Source: Condylostoma magnum (taxonomy: Eukaryota > Ciliophora > Heterotrichea > Heterotrichida > Condylostomatidae). From it: a stretch of 23,712 nt of DNA. The notes below the pieces were generated by a model. It was not told where the DNA came from, did no database searches, and saw only the letters and a program-made list of their open reading frames with translations. A program made the translations under genes and the position numbers. The stretch spans positions 29,214-52,925 of the forward strand of contig CAKKTI010000116.1 of the NCBI GenBank assembly GCA_920105805.1. The letters run 5' to 3'. Below are positions 1 to 9,606 of this stretch, piece by piece. How positions within the stretch are numbered: the stretch's first letter is position 1; every line of letters starts with the position of its first letter.

Positions 1-2497
1 CAACAAAAAGGCATCAGGCGTTGATTCACTGGAAAAATAAGACTTAGATTACGTAGAGAGCAATACGTATAGCTGTAATTAGTGCTTGTGGCATATATGT
101 ACTACTAAAGACTATGATGATAGAGTACAAATAGACGAAGAATTCTATCCTGAGGAATTAGGAGGGTTGCAAGCCTAATAAATACTGGATTAAAGTATAG
201 ACTAATCATACTATAAAGAATAGGATACAAACTTAGATGATTAAATGGCAATTACTGTTTTACCAGACACCAGTCAATAGAGATAATCAGCCTGGGGAAG
301 ACAGATGCAAAAACTTCGTAATGCTTTCACAAAATATCAAGAAAAACTCAAGCAGCATAGACAGAATATTCTGAATAAACTGCAATTGGCAGACCCGTTG
401 GAACCGTAATAAGAAAACGAAGAAATTGCTGATAAGGAAATCACTGAAAAAGATATAGCAGATTTAACTTAATCTGAGCATTTTTAAAACCTAAAAGACG
501 ATGAAATAAATAGAAAAGAGTGGTTTAAACTAGTGCACTACAGATTTGCCAACGGATTGATACATAAAACAGGAAAACCATGGACAAGTTTGCACGATTT
601 ACGTCAGTTTATAAGACTATCAGGCTTAAAGAAGAAAGTTCCTAATGTAAGCTGTGATCTTCTATACGTAAGACTTACTAGACGCTATACAATAGAAAAT
701 TCTAAGAAGGTTTATAGAAAGATAGATTTTGACATGTTCTACGAAGAGCTTTTGAGTTCACTTGCTAGATTAGTGTACCCAAGACTTACTACATAATAGG
801 CCCTTGATAAATTGTTTGAAGAGTATATTTATCCCAATCTAGTAACTAACCTGCCGTATTTAGGAAAAAGGAAGCATATTAGTACTGAAAATAAACAATC
901 ATCGTTAGTTTAGGTAGGAGGACTACTACTATTATCTAATAACAAAGTTTTTCCTATGGTAGCTTAAGATGTGAATTTGCACTTATAAGATATTGATGAA
1001 ATGCAACCAAATCAACCTCCAATATCAAATCTAGAATCCGTGAGATCTAATCACTCTATTATACACGACAACATGCATCTAAACAGCAGAAATTTAAGCT
1101 AAAATGACCAGCAAAGCCAATAAGATGAAAGCCAGCTAGATAAACTGATAAACTAGGGTACTTATATATACAACAACGGTAAAATAGTACATGAACCCTT
1201 TAAAGATGATAATCAACAAATAAAGTGCAGATAATGCAATAACTGTCTTAATAGATTCCTTAATTGCCTAGCTCTCATACCCCATTACATCCTTAGATGT
1301 TTGAAAGTAATAGTTGGCACATGTGGAGTTTTTGTCAACCCAACACCAGTTGAGCCTGATTAAAAGCTAGAATCTCCTCCAACAGACGAAGAAATGCAAT
1401 AATATATAGACGCTGCAAAGGAAAGAATAACATGGGAGGAAATCATTACCTTAACTCTAGACGGCCTAGCAGTTTTTTACAAAGAGGCCAAGGAAATTAT
1501 ATAATAGCCAACTGATTTACAACTAGATGTCAACCTGCAAAACTTAGTATTCATTGGTGGGCATATAATAGAAGTGATAACATTCATGTCCATAGCCTTT
1601 TCTACAGAAGTAGGATGGTTTGTAGGCGATTCGACTACATCGGAAATAAGTGATACAGCTTTAGCCCAAACAAACTACTGGGAAGAAACCTTTTGAATAG
1701 CATTTGGACTTTGCTGCTTTTTCATAGTTTTAGCTCCTTTTGCAATTCATTAATCCAGACTGGGAAGATTAGGACTTACATCAGATATGAGACCAGCTAA
1801 GTTTCCTCATTGGTAATTTTTTATAGGAAAGATCATGAATTTACTTGGAAGAGCTCTTTATCTAACGATAATGAAAACAATGCTGGATGTGTTTTCATGT
1901 GAATTTGACTAAACTGACAATTCTTGGTATTTAATGAGAAATAATGAAATAGACTGCTTTTAGGAAGAACACTCTCTTTACCTAGCTTTAGGGTCAATAG
2001 GAGTGTTTCTATACTACCCAGCTGCTACCCTCCTACTTCCAAATCTGTAATATTAGGATAAAACACTTGACCTTAAATTTGACACAAGTTATATAGTAGC
2101 TGAGTCACAAGGAAAGTTGATAATAGCAGGAATAGCTGCCTTTTTTGCTAAAGAGAAGTACATTTTGCTGTAACTTGGTATTTCGTTTGCAGTGTGTGTA
2201 ATTCTAGGAATAATTACTGTAGTAGTAAAACCCTGCCTTGTTAAGTCCTACAATATATGGAAATCTGGGGGATACTTCACAGCCGCCTGGGCATGCAGCT
2301 GTGCTTTCCTCAATATAACAACCCAGCAACCCGAGCTATGCTTTATTGGACTGTGGAGTGGAGTACTAATATCCCTCATAATTCTTATAATACTACAAAT
2401 AAAGCTCTACGGATGCAATCTCCAAAAGCTTAAAAACATTAAAGCTGTTATACAAGGAAAACAAATAGACAGTGAGTACAACTCCTATAAAGAATAG
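1..2497 (+). CDS. Multi-span membrane protein with TmcB-like membrane region, 5' end missing
   Basis: The gene enters from the left edge in frame (first full codon at base 2) and gives about 831 residues. The first 500 residues are soluble, rich in Asn, Gln and acidic residues. A compact stretch at about residues 170-275 (bases 510-830) with DFDMFYEELLSSLARLVYP resembles an EF-hand or p25-alpha-like fold; that is a weak guess. From about base 1550 come roughly seven to eight membrane spans, including one with FLYYPAATLLLP. The same arrangement (acidic/Cys loop, span, Y-[HY]-P-x-A) recurs in the receptor at the right end of the window, and it resembles the membrane region of TmcB/TmcC-type proteins known from ciliates and Dictyostelium. 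A TGA at 1694-1696 lies inside a span, read as Trp (ETFWIAFGLCC). The probable stop is TAG 2495-2497, 17 nt from the convergent gene's stop; later TAA codons are possible. Function is unknown, perhaps sensory. Confidence 0.75.
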
Positions 2498-2514
2498 TTA
2501 GTAATAAACTTTTA

Positions 2515-3003
2515 TTAACTCTAATCTTATTCCTAACTAGTATCAACTCCCTTTGCCTCCAACTGACTTTTCAAATCCTCCCACAACAACGGTAAGTGCT
2601 TCTCCAGGTGCTTCCTAACAACATCTCCATTTGGGCTCTATTGGGTCAGTATTTCATCAGCGAACTGGTCTGGAACCTGTCTCTTATTGAGGTTGTGGCT
2701 TACTAGGAAGTAGAACACACTCCCAAACATAATAACATCTCTAAACACAGCATCTCTCCGTCTTAGCAGCGGCCCTAGTACCAGGGCACCTAGTCCATAG
2801 CTAAACCCGAAAAGTGGAATCTATAGAAAAGTTCTGGAATAGGCATAAGTGTCATTCATCGCTTTAAAACGCATTGCCTCCCACTTCGTTAGGTAATTAG
2901 TGTTTATTATTTAAAGCCATTCCTGGTAGTCATACCAGCTGATTCTTACAAAAGGCTTACGGGAGTTTAAGGCCTGGTGGAATTGGTCTTGGTCTTCAGA
3001 CAT
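2515..3003 (-). CDS. 162-aa protein with two predicted membrane spans
   Basis: The protein starts MSEDQDQFHQALNSRKPF, followed by an aromatic-rich region (SWYDYQEWLQ). Two hydrophobic stretches follow at about residues 67-86 (IPLFGFSYGLGALVLGPLL) and 95-109 (VFRDVIMFGSVFYFLV), with a charged RRRDA turn between them and a hydrophilic C-terminal tail. This hairpin layout suits a small organelle or endomembrane protein, but I do not recognise the family. Codon use is less AT-rich than in most of the window, which may mean high expression. The start ATG lies only 9 nt after the TAA taken as the end of the upstream VASt gene, in the same frame, so a read-through fusion cannot be excluded. The stop is ambiguous: TAG 2533, TAA 2527, TAG 2521, TAA 2515 and TAA 2512 are all in frame. 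I chose the first of the final TAA pair. Confidence 0.7.
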
Positions 3004-3012
3004 TTTTATAAA

Positions 3013-3783
3013 TTAGTTATTAAGCTGGCTTTTTAAATAGATGTTGTCCTGGATTGTTAGTATGTTGAGGATTAGGAGGAAGATTATAAGAAATTTGCAT
3101 CAGTTTGGAACCTTTTCACGGATTTCTAGGACAGTTACCTCATCTAGAATTTCTGTTACCTGTTGGTGGTCTAGAAACTCACGGAGTAAAGGAAGGATGA
3201 AGGTGTCAAGGTCGTGTTAGTTCTCAGAACAGCCTTGCTTTACTATCCTATTCCACATTATTGTTTTTTCTAGTTATATGAAATTAAGTCAGAACTCTAG
3301 CTCTGTGTTTGTTGGATTTTTTGTAATTTTAAAACGTTTTATAACTTTAAAGCAGTCTGAGTAAGGTACATTGCAGGCTTTTACTATGATGTCTAGATAG
3401 GCTGTAGTCTCTAATACTTACATGTAGTGCAGTTCCTCTACTTAGCAGTGCGACGGGACAAATGGAACTTTTGTTTTGAGTTGATGTGTGTAGTTTGCTT
3501 GTCTTTAGGATTTTATAGGGATATTTTCTGATTAATTGGATCATTGGCCTATGTGTATGTCGGAATCACCTCTAATGTTGTTATAAGTTTTATAGAAATT
3601 TTCAGATCAAAGTACTTATAAAATCTCATCAAAATCATTGTCAAAATGTACACATGTATGAATCGGTGAGTCAGTAAATATAGATTCTTGTAATCCTTGA
3701 TTATGCGATATCTATTTCCTCATTAGATTAGCAATTTTAGTATTGTTTTTGAATTAAAGATTGATTTTTTTAAAATTAGACAT
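3013..3783 (-). CDS. VASt-domain protein with one C-terminal membrane span
   Basis: Residues about 42-200 match a VASt domain, the sterol-binding fold of GRAMD1/Aster and yeast Lam proteins. Seen in order: HFDNDFDEILQVL, a GDSDIHIGQW motif, a basic segment leading to KVPFVPSHCQVEE, the core NVPYSDCFKVIKRFKIT, and LEFWLNFIQLEKT. A membrane span follows (CKFLIIFLLILNIL, about residues 228-243), then a short tail. In this family the span anchors the protein in the endoplasmic reticulum, so lipid or sterol transfer at membrane contacts is likely. No GRAM domain is visible. TGA codons at 3541-3543 (Trp of DI.IG.W), 3289-3291, 3607-3609 and 3100-3102 read as Trp. The start is uncertain: ATG at 3783 is used, with alternatives at 3723 and 3843. 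The segment upstream of 3783 has a TGA and two adjacent TAA codons within about 20 codons, so it is less convincing. The stop is TAA 3013-3015. Confidence 0.82.
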
Positions 3784-3885
3784 TTATTACCAAACTACTC
3801 ATTCTTGTTGGCCAAAATAGTATTCAAAAGCATAAAATTCCATACAAAATATTAAAACGCAAATGTCTGTTAAAAATTAAGTGTA
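3784..3885. promoter_or_regulatory. Divergent intergenic region between VASt and TPR genes
   Basis: About 100 bp separate the start codons of two diverging genes, so both promoters and both 5' leaders must lie here, or inside the first codons. The stretch is AT-rich. I see no clear TATA-like or initiator element that I could defend. If the VASt gene really starts at 3843, the region shrinks to about 42 bp. Confidence 0.4.
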
Positions 3886-5301
3886 ATGGAGGAGTAAGAG
3901 AACTATTATTTAAAAGAAGGTAAATTTTATACAGAACAAATTCCTATAAAACTTCAAAAGTATAATGAAAAGGCTTTAAATCAAATTCTTTAGGAGTAAT
4001 ATGAAGATGCGATTTAAAACTTAATTAATTGTGAAGAAATTTTACAATCAGTTTCCTAGCAAAAATACAAAATAGACCCGGATTATATACTGCTTACCCT
4101 GCATAACACAGCAGTTTGCTATTAAAAACTGGGGATTTTAGATACATGTGCATCATACTTAGACGCATGTGCATTTAATGTATTAAACAATCGAGTAATG
4201 AAATATTAGGATGAGACAATTTCTCTTAAAGTAAAAAAACTGAAATACTGCTGCAGAGCAAATATCTAATTGTGTGCCTTACAGTCTTAATTAGGAGATC
4301 ATTCAAAAGCCCTTAAGTATGGAAAATAAGCTCTAAAATTAGCTTAAAATATTACAAGTTAATTTCTAACGTATTGTAGATAATAAACACATAAAAAGTT
4401 CTAATAATAAAGGCAAAACAGTCAACGTATAATTAATAAGTACTATATAGATATAAGCAATCTAGCATGTAAACTACAACCTGCATTCGAGTACTTAGAC
4501 TATAAGCTAAGATGTAAGTCAGTACCAATCTCCTTTGTTTACAAAACTCCCTAACTATAGAAGCGTAATACTCTTGGAGTTCAGCTGCTCAATGATTGAA
4601 TGACAACTTTTAATATAGGGGACTTAATGGTAATATAGCCAATGAGTATGGTGGACATAAAGAACACATATGGAGTAACTGCTGAACTATCAAAAGATTT
4701 AATGCTTGATAAGATATTTCTATCCATAATTTCATTATTTTGTATTTCTACTGAATTTAGGTTTCTAAGAGGGAAAAATGATGGAATGTTGTATCATAAA
4801 TGCTCCTTAGACATTGCCTCTACCTTTCTACCCAATCAAAGTCCTTTAAAATTGCATCTACAAAGCAGTTTTAATAGACATTATTAGAGGACTCAAGTAA
4901 CTCCTAGCAGAACATTAAAAAAAAAGTTGAACAAATCTTAATAAAAGTTAAATAAATCTTAGCTTATAAGGACCAAGTTGAGTAATAAAAGAATTAAAAA
5001 ATCTCCTATGAAATTAAAAGGAAAATCACCACAAACTCCTAAATTAAGCTATAAAAAGAAAAGCCAGAAATTAATAAGTGTAAAGAAATCTTCTACTCCC
5101 ACTTATACAAAACAATAATAATCTGAGGAAAAATTAAAGATATCATCCAATTTACTATACGGATACTCCTCTGATGAGTAAATACAGTAAAGCGAAGATC
5201 TTCAGGACCAGTTTCGCAATATACTCAATTCCCCAAAGCCATATATGTTTAAACAAAGCAACTCAGAAGAAGACTTTTCAAAATTACTAAACAAAATTTA
5301 G
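3886..5301 (+). CDS. TPR-like helical-repeat protein with basic tail
   Basis: The protein of about 471 residues starts MEEQENYYLKEGKFY. Residues about 15-150 have the spacing of TPR helices: EQYEDAIQNLINCEEIL, then YILLTLHNTAVCYQKLGI, then a third unit with CALQSQLGDHSKALKYGKQA. A middle region (NDWMTTFNIGDLMVIQPM) is followed by a low-complexity tail full of Lys, Ser, Pro and Gln, with KKLNKSQQKLNKSQ as a short internal repeat, ending acidic (SEEDFSKLLNK). The tail suits binding to acidic partners such as tubulin or nucleic acid; that is inference. TGA 4597-4599 lies in NDWMTTF and reads as Trp. The stop is taken as TAG 5299-5301. A TAA at 5305 and a TGA at 5347-5349, which would leave 2 nt before the next ATG, are alternatives. 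No specific orthologue is recognised. Confidence 0.75.
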
Positions 5302-5351
5302 ATATAAAATTTCACTGTACAGGGTAAATTAATTGTAAATATAATTTGAAT

Positions 5352-6317
5352 ATGGGTAGCAGCTGTTCGTGCATGAATTCTACAGATTCAATTTCTCTTG
5401 CCGAGGATGTAGATATTATATAAGTAGAAGATAATAAGCATAAAAGCAGTTAGTTATATAAGGAAAATAACTATAATTAACTAATTGCATAAATTTCTCC
5501 AAAAACCTCACAATATACAGAGTTTAAGCCAACAAGTGAAACAGCCAGAGTAACTGAGTTGAAACTAGGCCCTTTTATTTTCTAAGACAACGATTAATGC
5601 TCAGATATCCTTTCAAATCCTATAAAATACACAAACGGCAGTACATACATAGGCTAATTCGATTTTGATAGCTACAAGAGTGGACGTGGTATTCTTCTAT
5701 GGCCAGATGGTAGTAAATATATAGGGTACTGAAGGAAAGATAAGGCCAATGGCTACGGAAGACTAATACACGCGGATGGTGATGTATATGAGGGGGATTG
5801 GGTAGATGACAAGGCTAATGGGAAGGGTACTTATACTCACTACAACGGCGCAATATACCAAGGGGAGTGATAAGACGACAGGCAGCAGGGATATGGAATT
5901 GAGACCTGGGCAGATGGAGCCAAGTACTATGGGTAATATAAAAACGGCTTAAAGCACGGATACGGAGAGTTCTATTGAGCCGATGGCTCAATATACAAGG
6001 GATACTTTTCAAATAATAATATTCATGGAACTGGATACTATACTTGGAACGATGGAAGAGTGTATCAGGGGCAATGGGAGGACAACAAAATGCATGGATA
6101 AGGAGTTTTTAGATGAACTGATGGAAGAAGTTATAAGGGAGAGTATAGAAATGACAAAAAGGAAGGATTTGGAGAGTTTATATGACCTAATGGGAAAAAG
6201 TATATAGGGTTTTGGAAGTAGGGAAAACAGCATGGGCAAGGGAAGTTTATTGATTGCTAGAATATAGAGCATAAGGGAGAGTGGAATTTCGGAAAGCGGT
6301 TAAAATGGGATGATTAA
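5352..6317 (+). CDS. MORN-repeat protein with acylation-type N-terminus
   Basis: The protein of about 321 residues starts [13 protein letters not shown]: Gly2 for N-myristoylation, and Cys5 and Cys7 for palmitoylation. After a hydrophilic linker of about 80 residues come nine or ten MORN units of about 23 residues, with cores YIGQF, YIGYW, YEGDW, YQGEW, YYGQY, YKGYF, YQGQW, YKGEY, YIGFW and HKGEW, each followed by a .G.G turn. MORN repeats bind membranes or scaffold proteins at the cell cortex; with the acylated N-terminus a cortical or ciliary membrane site is likely. No kinase or other catalytic domain follows. TGA is read as Trp inside the repeats at 5730-5732, 5868-5870 and 5976-5978, where the repeat consensus wants an aromatic residue. 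The start is fixed by the Met-Gly motif. The stop is TAA 6315-6317 or TAA 6321-6323, only 7-13 nt from the convergent SIN3 stop. Confidence 0.9.
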
Positions 6318-6330
6318 GTGTAAATGTTTA

Positions 6331-9300
6331 CTAAAATTGTTTCTGGAGTTTTTCTGTTAGTTTTGCTTCAGATTTGCTTACCATCAGTTGTATTATTGAA
6401 TTCTTATCATTAAACTTGTAAATCTCATTATTTGATTACAAACAAATATCAGCAGTATGAAATCTTTGATTATATAAGAAGTCTTCAGTTTTGCAAATAA
6501 ATTGAAGTTTTTAGTCTGTGTTAGTTAAAGCTACGATTAAATTATTGCAGTGTGAGACATCTTACATGTTAAAATCAGTTCTTTTGTTGATTCTTCTAAT
6601 CCACATATCAAAATCAGAGCGTTGGTAATCATAATCTTGCCCATATATCAAGTACTCGAATTGTGTGTATTAACTGTCTTATAGTCCTTCAAAGGGATTC
6701 TTGACATAATGAATATATAAAACAGAGCAATTTTCGTATCACATAAATCTGAAGATAGGTGTAGGATTTGCTTTTGTTATCCAAATACTTTCAGCCTTGT
6801 AGAATTCTTCATTATTACCTTGATTTATATACTTTCTCTGAAGACTTAGGAATCTAGAAGCAGCATCATCTGTAAATAATTGGCAAAAGCATCTGGCTGC
6901 GTATCTTGAAAGCTTGTCAAGAGTGAACATCATATAAGCATCTGCGTCTAGGATATCCTTGCATGCTTCTTCATATCTAGCAGCATCATAAACTCCCATA
7001 ATAAAGTTTTTTAAACTGAAAATAAAGTTATCGTATTCTTGATTATAACTAAGATTTGAGACCTAATCTGATAAATGTGAGTTTAGAATTAGTTTTACCT
7101 TGAGCAGTCTTTAGTAAAACGCGTATATAACTCTTATCAGTATATAAAAGCCTTATGTCTGATAAATTACCTTTTCTTCCTTTTGTATAGGTAAAAATCC
7201 ATAATAGTTTTAGCTTTAGTGGAGTACTACTGGGTCTTAGGCAAGATCACTCATATCGTCAAAAATATAGTCAGATTCTTGTACAGTTGAGTTATTGATC
7301 CATTAGTCTATAAAAAACTAAGCTTTGGGGGATTCTTAGGCTGTTTATTCCTCAGCTGTGTATAAAGAATCTATGAGCTCATCTATAAAGTCTAATGATA
7401 GAAATTCTACAAAGATTTGCCTAAGCCAGTATTTTATTTTAAAGCCATCAAATTCCTTCTACCTTTGAAGTGAAATTAGTATAATGCTCAAAGCATCTTT
7501 TAGTATACTTTTATTCTCGAACACCATGCTTATTTAGGGAAGTAGGCAATTATCCTCTGAATTTAAATAAAGAGGCCTGGAAATTTCATTGCCTAAGTCT
7601 ACATAGTAATGCTTGAAATCCTCTACAAGGCTGGTATCCCTTATATCAAAATTATGAGGAATTCCATTATTAAGTCCAGCAAAACTACTAAAAAATGGAT
7701 TTTGGAAACTTCCACCGATAAATCCGTAATCTAAGTCAGTTATTTAAAAATCAGCGTTAATTCAATCTAGCATTATTCTTTTACACTAAATTTACTAATC
7801 ATATCTCTGTTTTATTTCAGCAATCAAGGATTTACTATTAACCAATCTTTTTTCATTGTGCTTGAAAATAAATGACCGATGATCCAACGATTTATTGAAG
7901 TTTTTCTCTAGTATATCCTCCCATTACGCCTCTAATTCTCTTTTTCCATTTGTTCTTCAATCATTTATTTTATTCTAAAGCCGATCAATAACAATAGGCA
8001 GCGCTTTAGAGGGCTAGTTTCTTAGTATATTCAACAACTTGTCAATATGCTCTGAATAAATATGTGCTAAGGGAGCAATTCTCAAACTAGTAAAAAAGCT
8101 TTCATCTAGCCTAAAACTGCTCTGCTACTCATACCTTAATTATCTCATCTAGCTATAGTATTATTGCAAGAGCTTTAAACAATAAGTGGCCTATCCTATC
8201 ATCATGTCATAGTTATAGTGCTCATCCTCACATTTAAAGAGTGCATCCTCATACACATTTTTCCTCATTCTCAAAAAGGAGTAGTCCTCACTACCTTGAG
8301 GCACACTTACCCAATTGAAATTCAAGGGAACTATAGAATTCGCATAATCTGATAAAATTTGGGGCCGGAGCACATAATGGTAGCTTTGTCCATGTAAAGT
8401 GTACTTATTCATAGGGTAATCGCACAACGGCTTAAAGAAGTACCCTGATTTTCTCCTATTTTTCTCTCTAGTAGCCACGATATAGTTAAAATTTTCCAAG
8501 AAAAGGTTTAAATACTCTTGAATAGTTGCCTGCAAATCGATTTCCCCCTTCTCAACGATTCTCTTGAACTACGGAGTATTATTCTTGACTAAATTCTCAG
8601 GTACAGTGACTCTGAAAAGTGGTAATACGAGCTCAGAGAGCTCATGTCTTGTTATAATGCAGTTTTAAAACAACTACAAGCTTTAAGTCAACTCAGCATA
8701 GAAATCTGTGCCTTAGAGACTATTAAGCTTCATTATTTTTCTTAAACGCTCGAAAACTTCACTTTCGCTGGTACTTAAAGGTTCTGCGAGTTCTTTTATT
8801 AAATACTAAGCTATTGATACAGGCTATGGAGCCAGTTTAGGTCGTTTTTCAGGCTCCGACTCATCGGGACTTTCTTCTCCATTATTTGGTAAAAATTTAA
8901 TAAAGCTGTTAAATAGCTGGGGGAAATCTGAGAGTAGTTCTTGCACTTACCTATATGTTTATCTGTAGCTCATCTACTTGTTGTTATATAGCTTTAAAAT
9001 TCTGTTGAAATCTGAGTAAATTTAAGGATTATCCCGAGTTGCTTCTTTTATGCTTTAAATGTATTCCTAAGCTTCACTAAGTTTTTAATGGCGGGCCCTG
9101 TTTATTAGCTCTTCTGGTATGAATTGGTTAAAGTCTTCTATGAGGGAGGATTGACTAGCAAATAGTTTTTGGACTTCCGAATATACTATGGATAGATCTA
9201 TTCTGAGTATAATTTACCGTCTGCTTTGGTATTAATCTATTATACCTAGAAAAGAACTATAGGTTTAGTCATTATATAGTTTTTTTATTTATTTAAGGAA

Positions 9301-9369
9301 ATCTGCTGCGCTTTTTTAGAGTCTTTTCTGATCCTTGACTTTAGAATTTGGATATTAATTATCTGACAT
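6331..9369 (-). CDS. SIN3: SIN3 transcriptional corepressor scaffold
   Basis: The protein of 1012 residues is a scaffold that joins histone deacetylase to DNA-bound repressors in the nucleus. Paired amphipathic helix 1 spans about residues 20-83 ([20 protein letters not shown]...). PAH2 spans about 98-165 ([20 protein letters not shown]). A basic KRPK stretch at about 175 may be a nuclear signal. A weaker PAH3-like unit lies at about 200-252. The HDAC-interaction region, about 329-393, has [20 protein letters not shown] followed by [18 protein letters not shown], close to the family core WVS.P.WSEDS.F..MRKN.YEE.LF.CEDER. It continues with [16 protein letters not shown]. The C-terminal SIN3 domain, from about 740, includes [20 protein letters not shown] and [13 protein letters not shown]. 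The frame is unbroken and intronless. TGA reads as Trp at 6739-6741, 7762-7764 and 7957-7959. The stop is TAG 6331-6333, with TAA adjacent. Confidence 0.95.
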
Positions 9370-9405
9370 TAAAAATATAAGGAAATTTCAGTAGGAAAAT
9401 ATAAG

Positions 9406-9561
9406 ATGAACGGTATATTTAAAAAGTTTGTTTTATGGGATTTAAAGGTAGATAAGAGACTGTATTGGAGAGTTGCATTAAGAGAGGAAGCTTCAATTTA
9501 ACTTATATAAACGATAATTTCAAAGCTTTTAAATCTAATTATTCATATGAGTTCCTTGTAA
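9406..9561 (+). CDS. Possible small protein, 51 aa, between SIN3 and the CEP164-like gene
   Basis: The 237-bp spacer between two minus-strand genes holds a plus-strand ATG opening a peptide that begins MNGIFKKFVLWDLKVDKRLY and continues WRVALREEASIQLIQTIIS. It mixes charged and hydrophobic residues like a real short protein, with two TAA codons read as Gln (9499-9501 and 9508-9510). It would end at TAA 9559-9561 or TGA 9568-9570. I do not recognise it. Because every frame is open in this code, it may instead be only 3' and 5' untranslated DNA of its neighbours. Confidence 0.3.
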
Positions 9562-9606
9562 CCTTTATGAAAGGAATGTTATATAGAAAATATTTATAAA
9601 ATTACA

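Noticed and set aside
5815-6272. Minus-strand frames, and an alternative plus frame starting at 5983
   Set aside because: They shadow the MORN repeats, whose periodicity fixes the true frame.
6318-6480. C-terminal extension of the MORN protein with a hydrophobic segment
   Set aside because: The frame stays open past TAA 6315 only because stops are sense. The region is the antisense of the SIN3 C-terminus.
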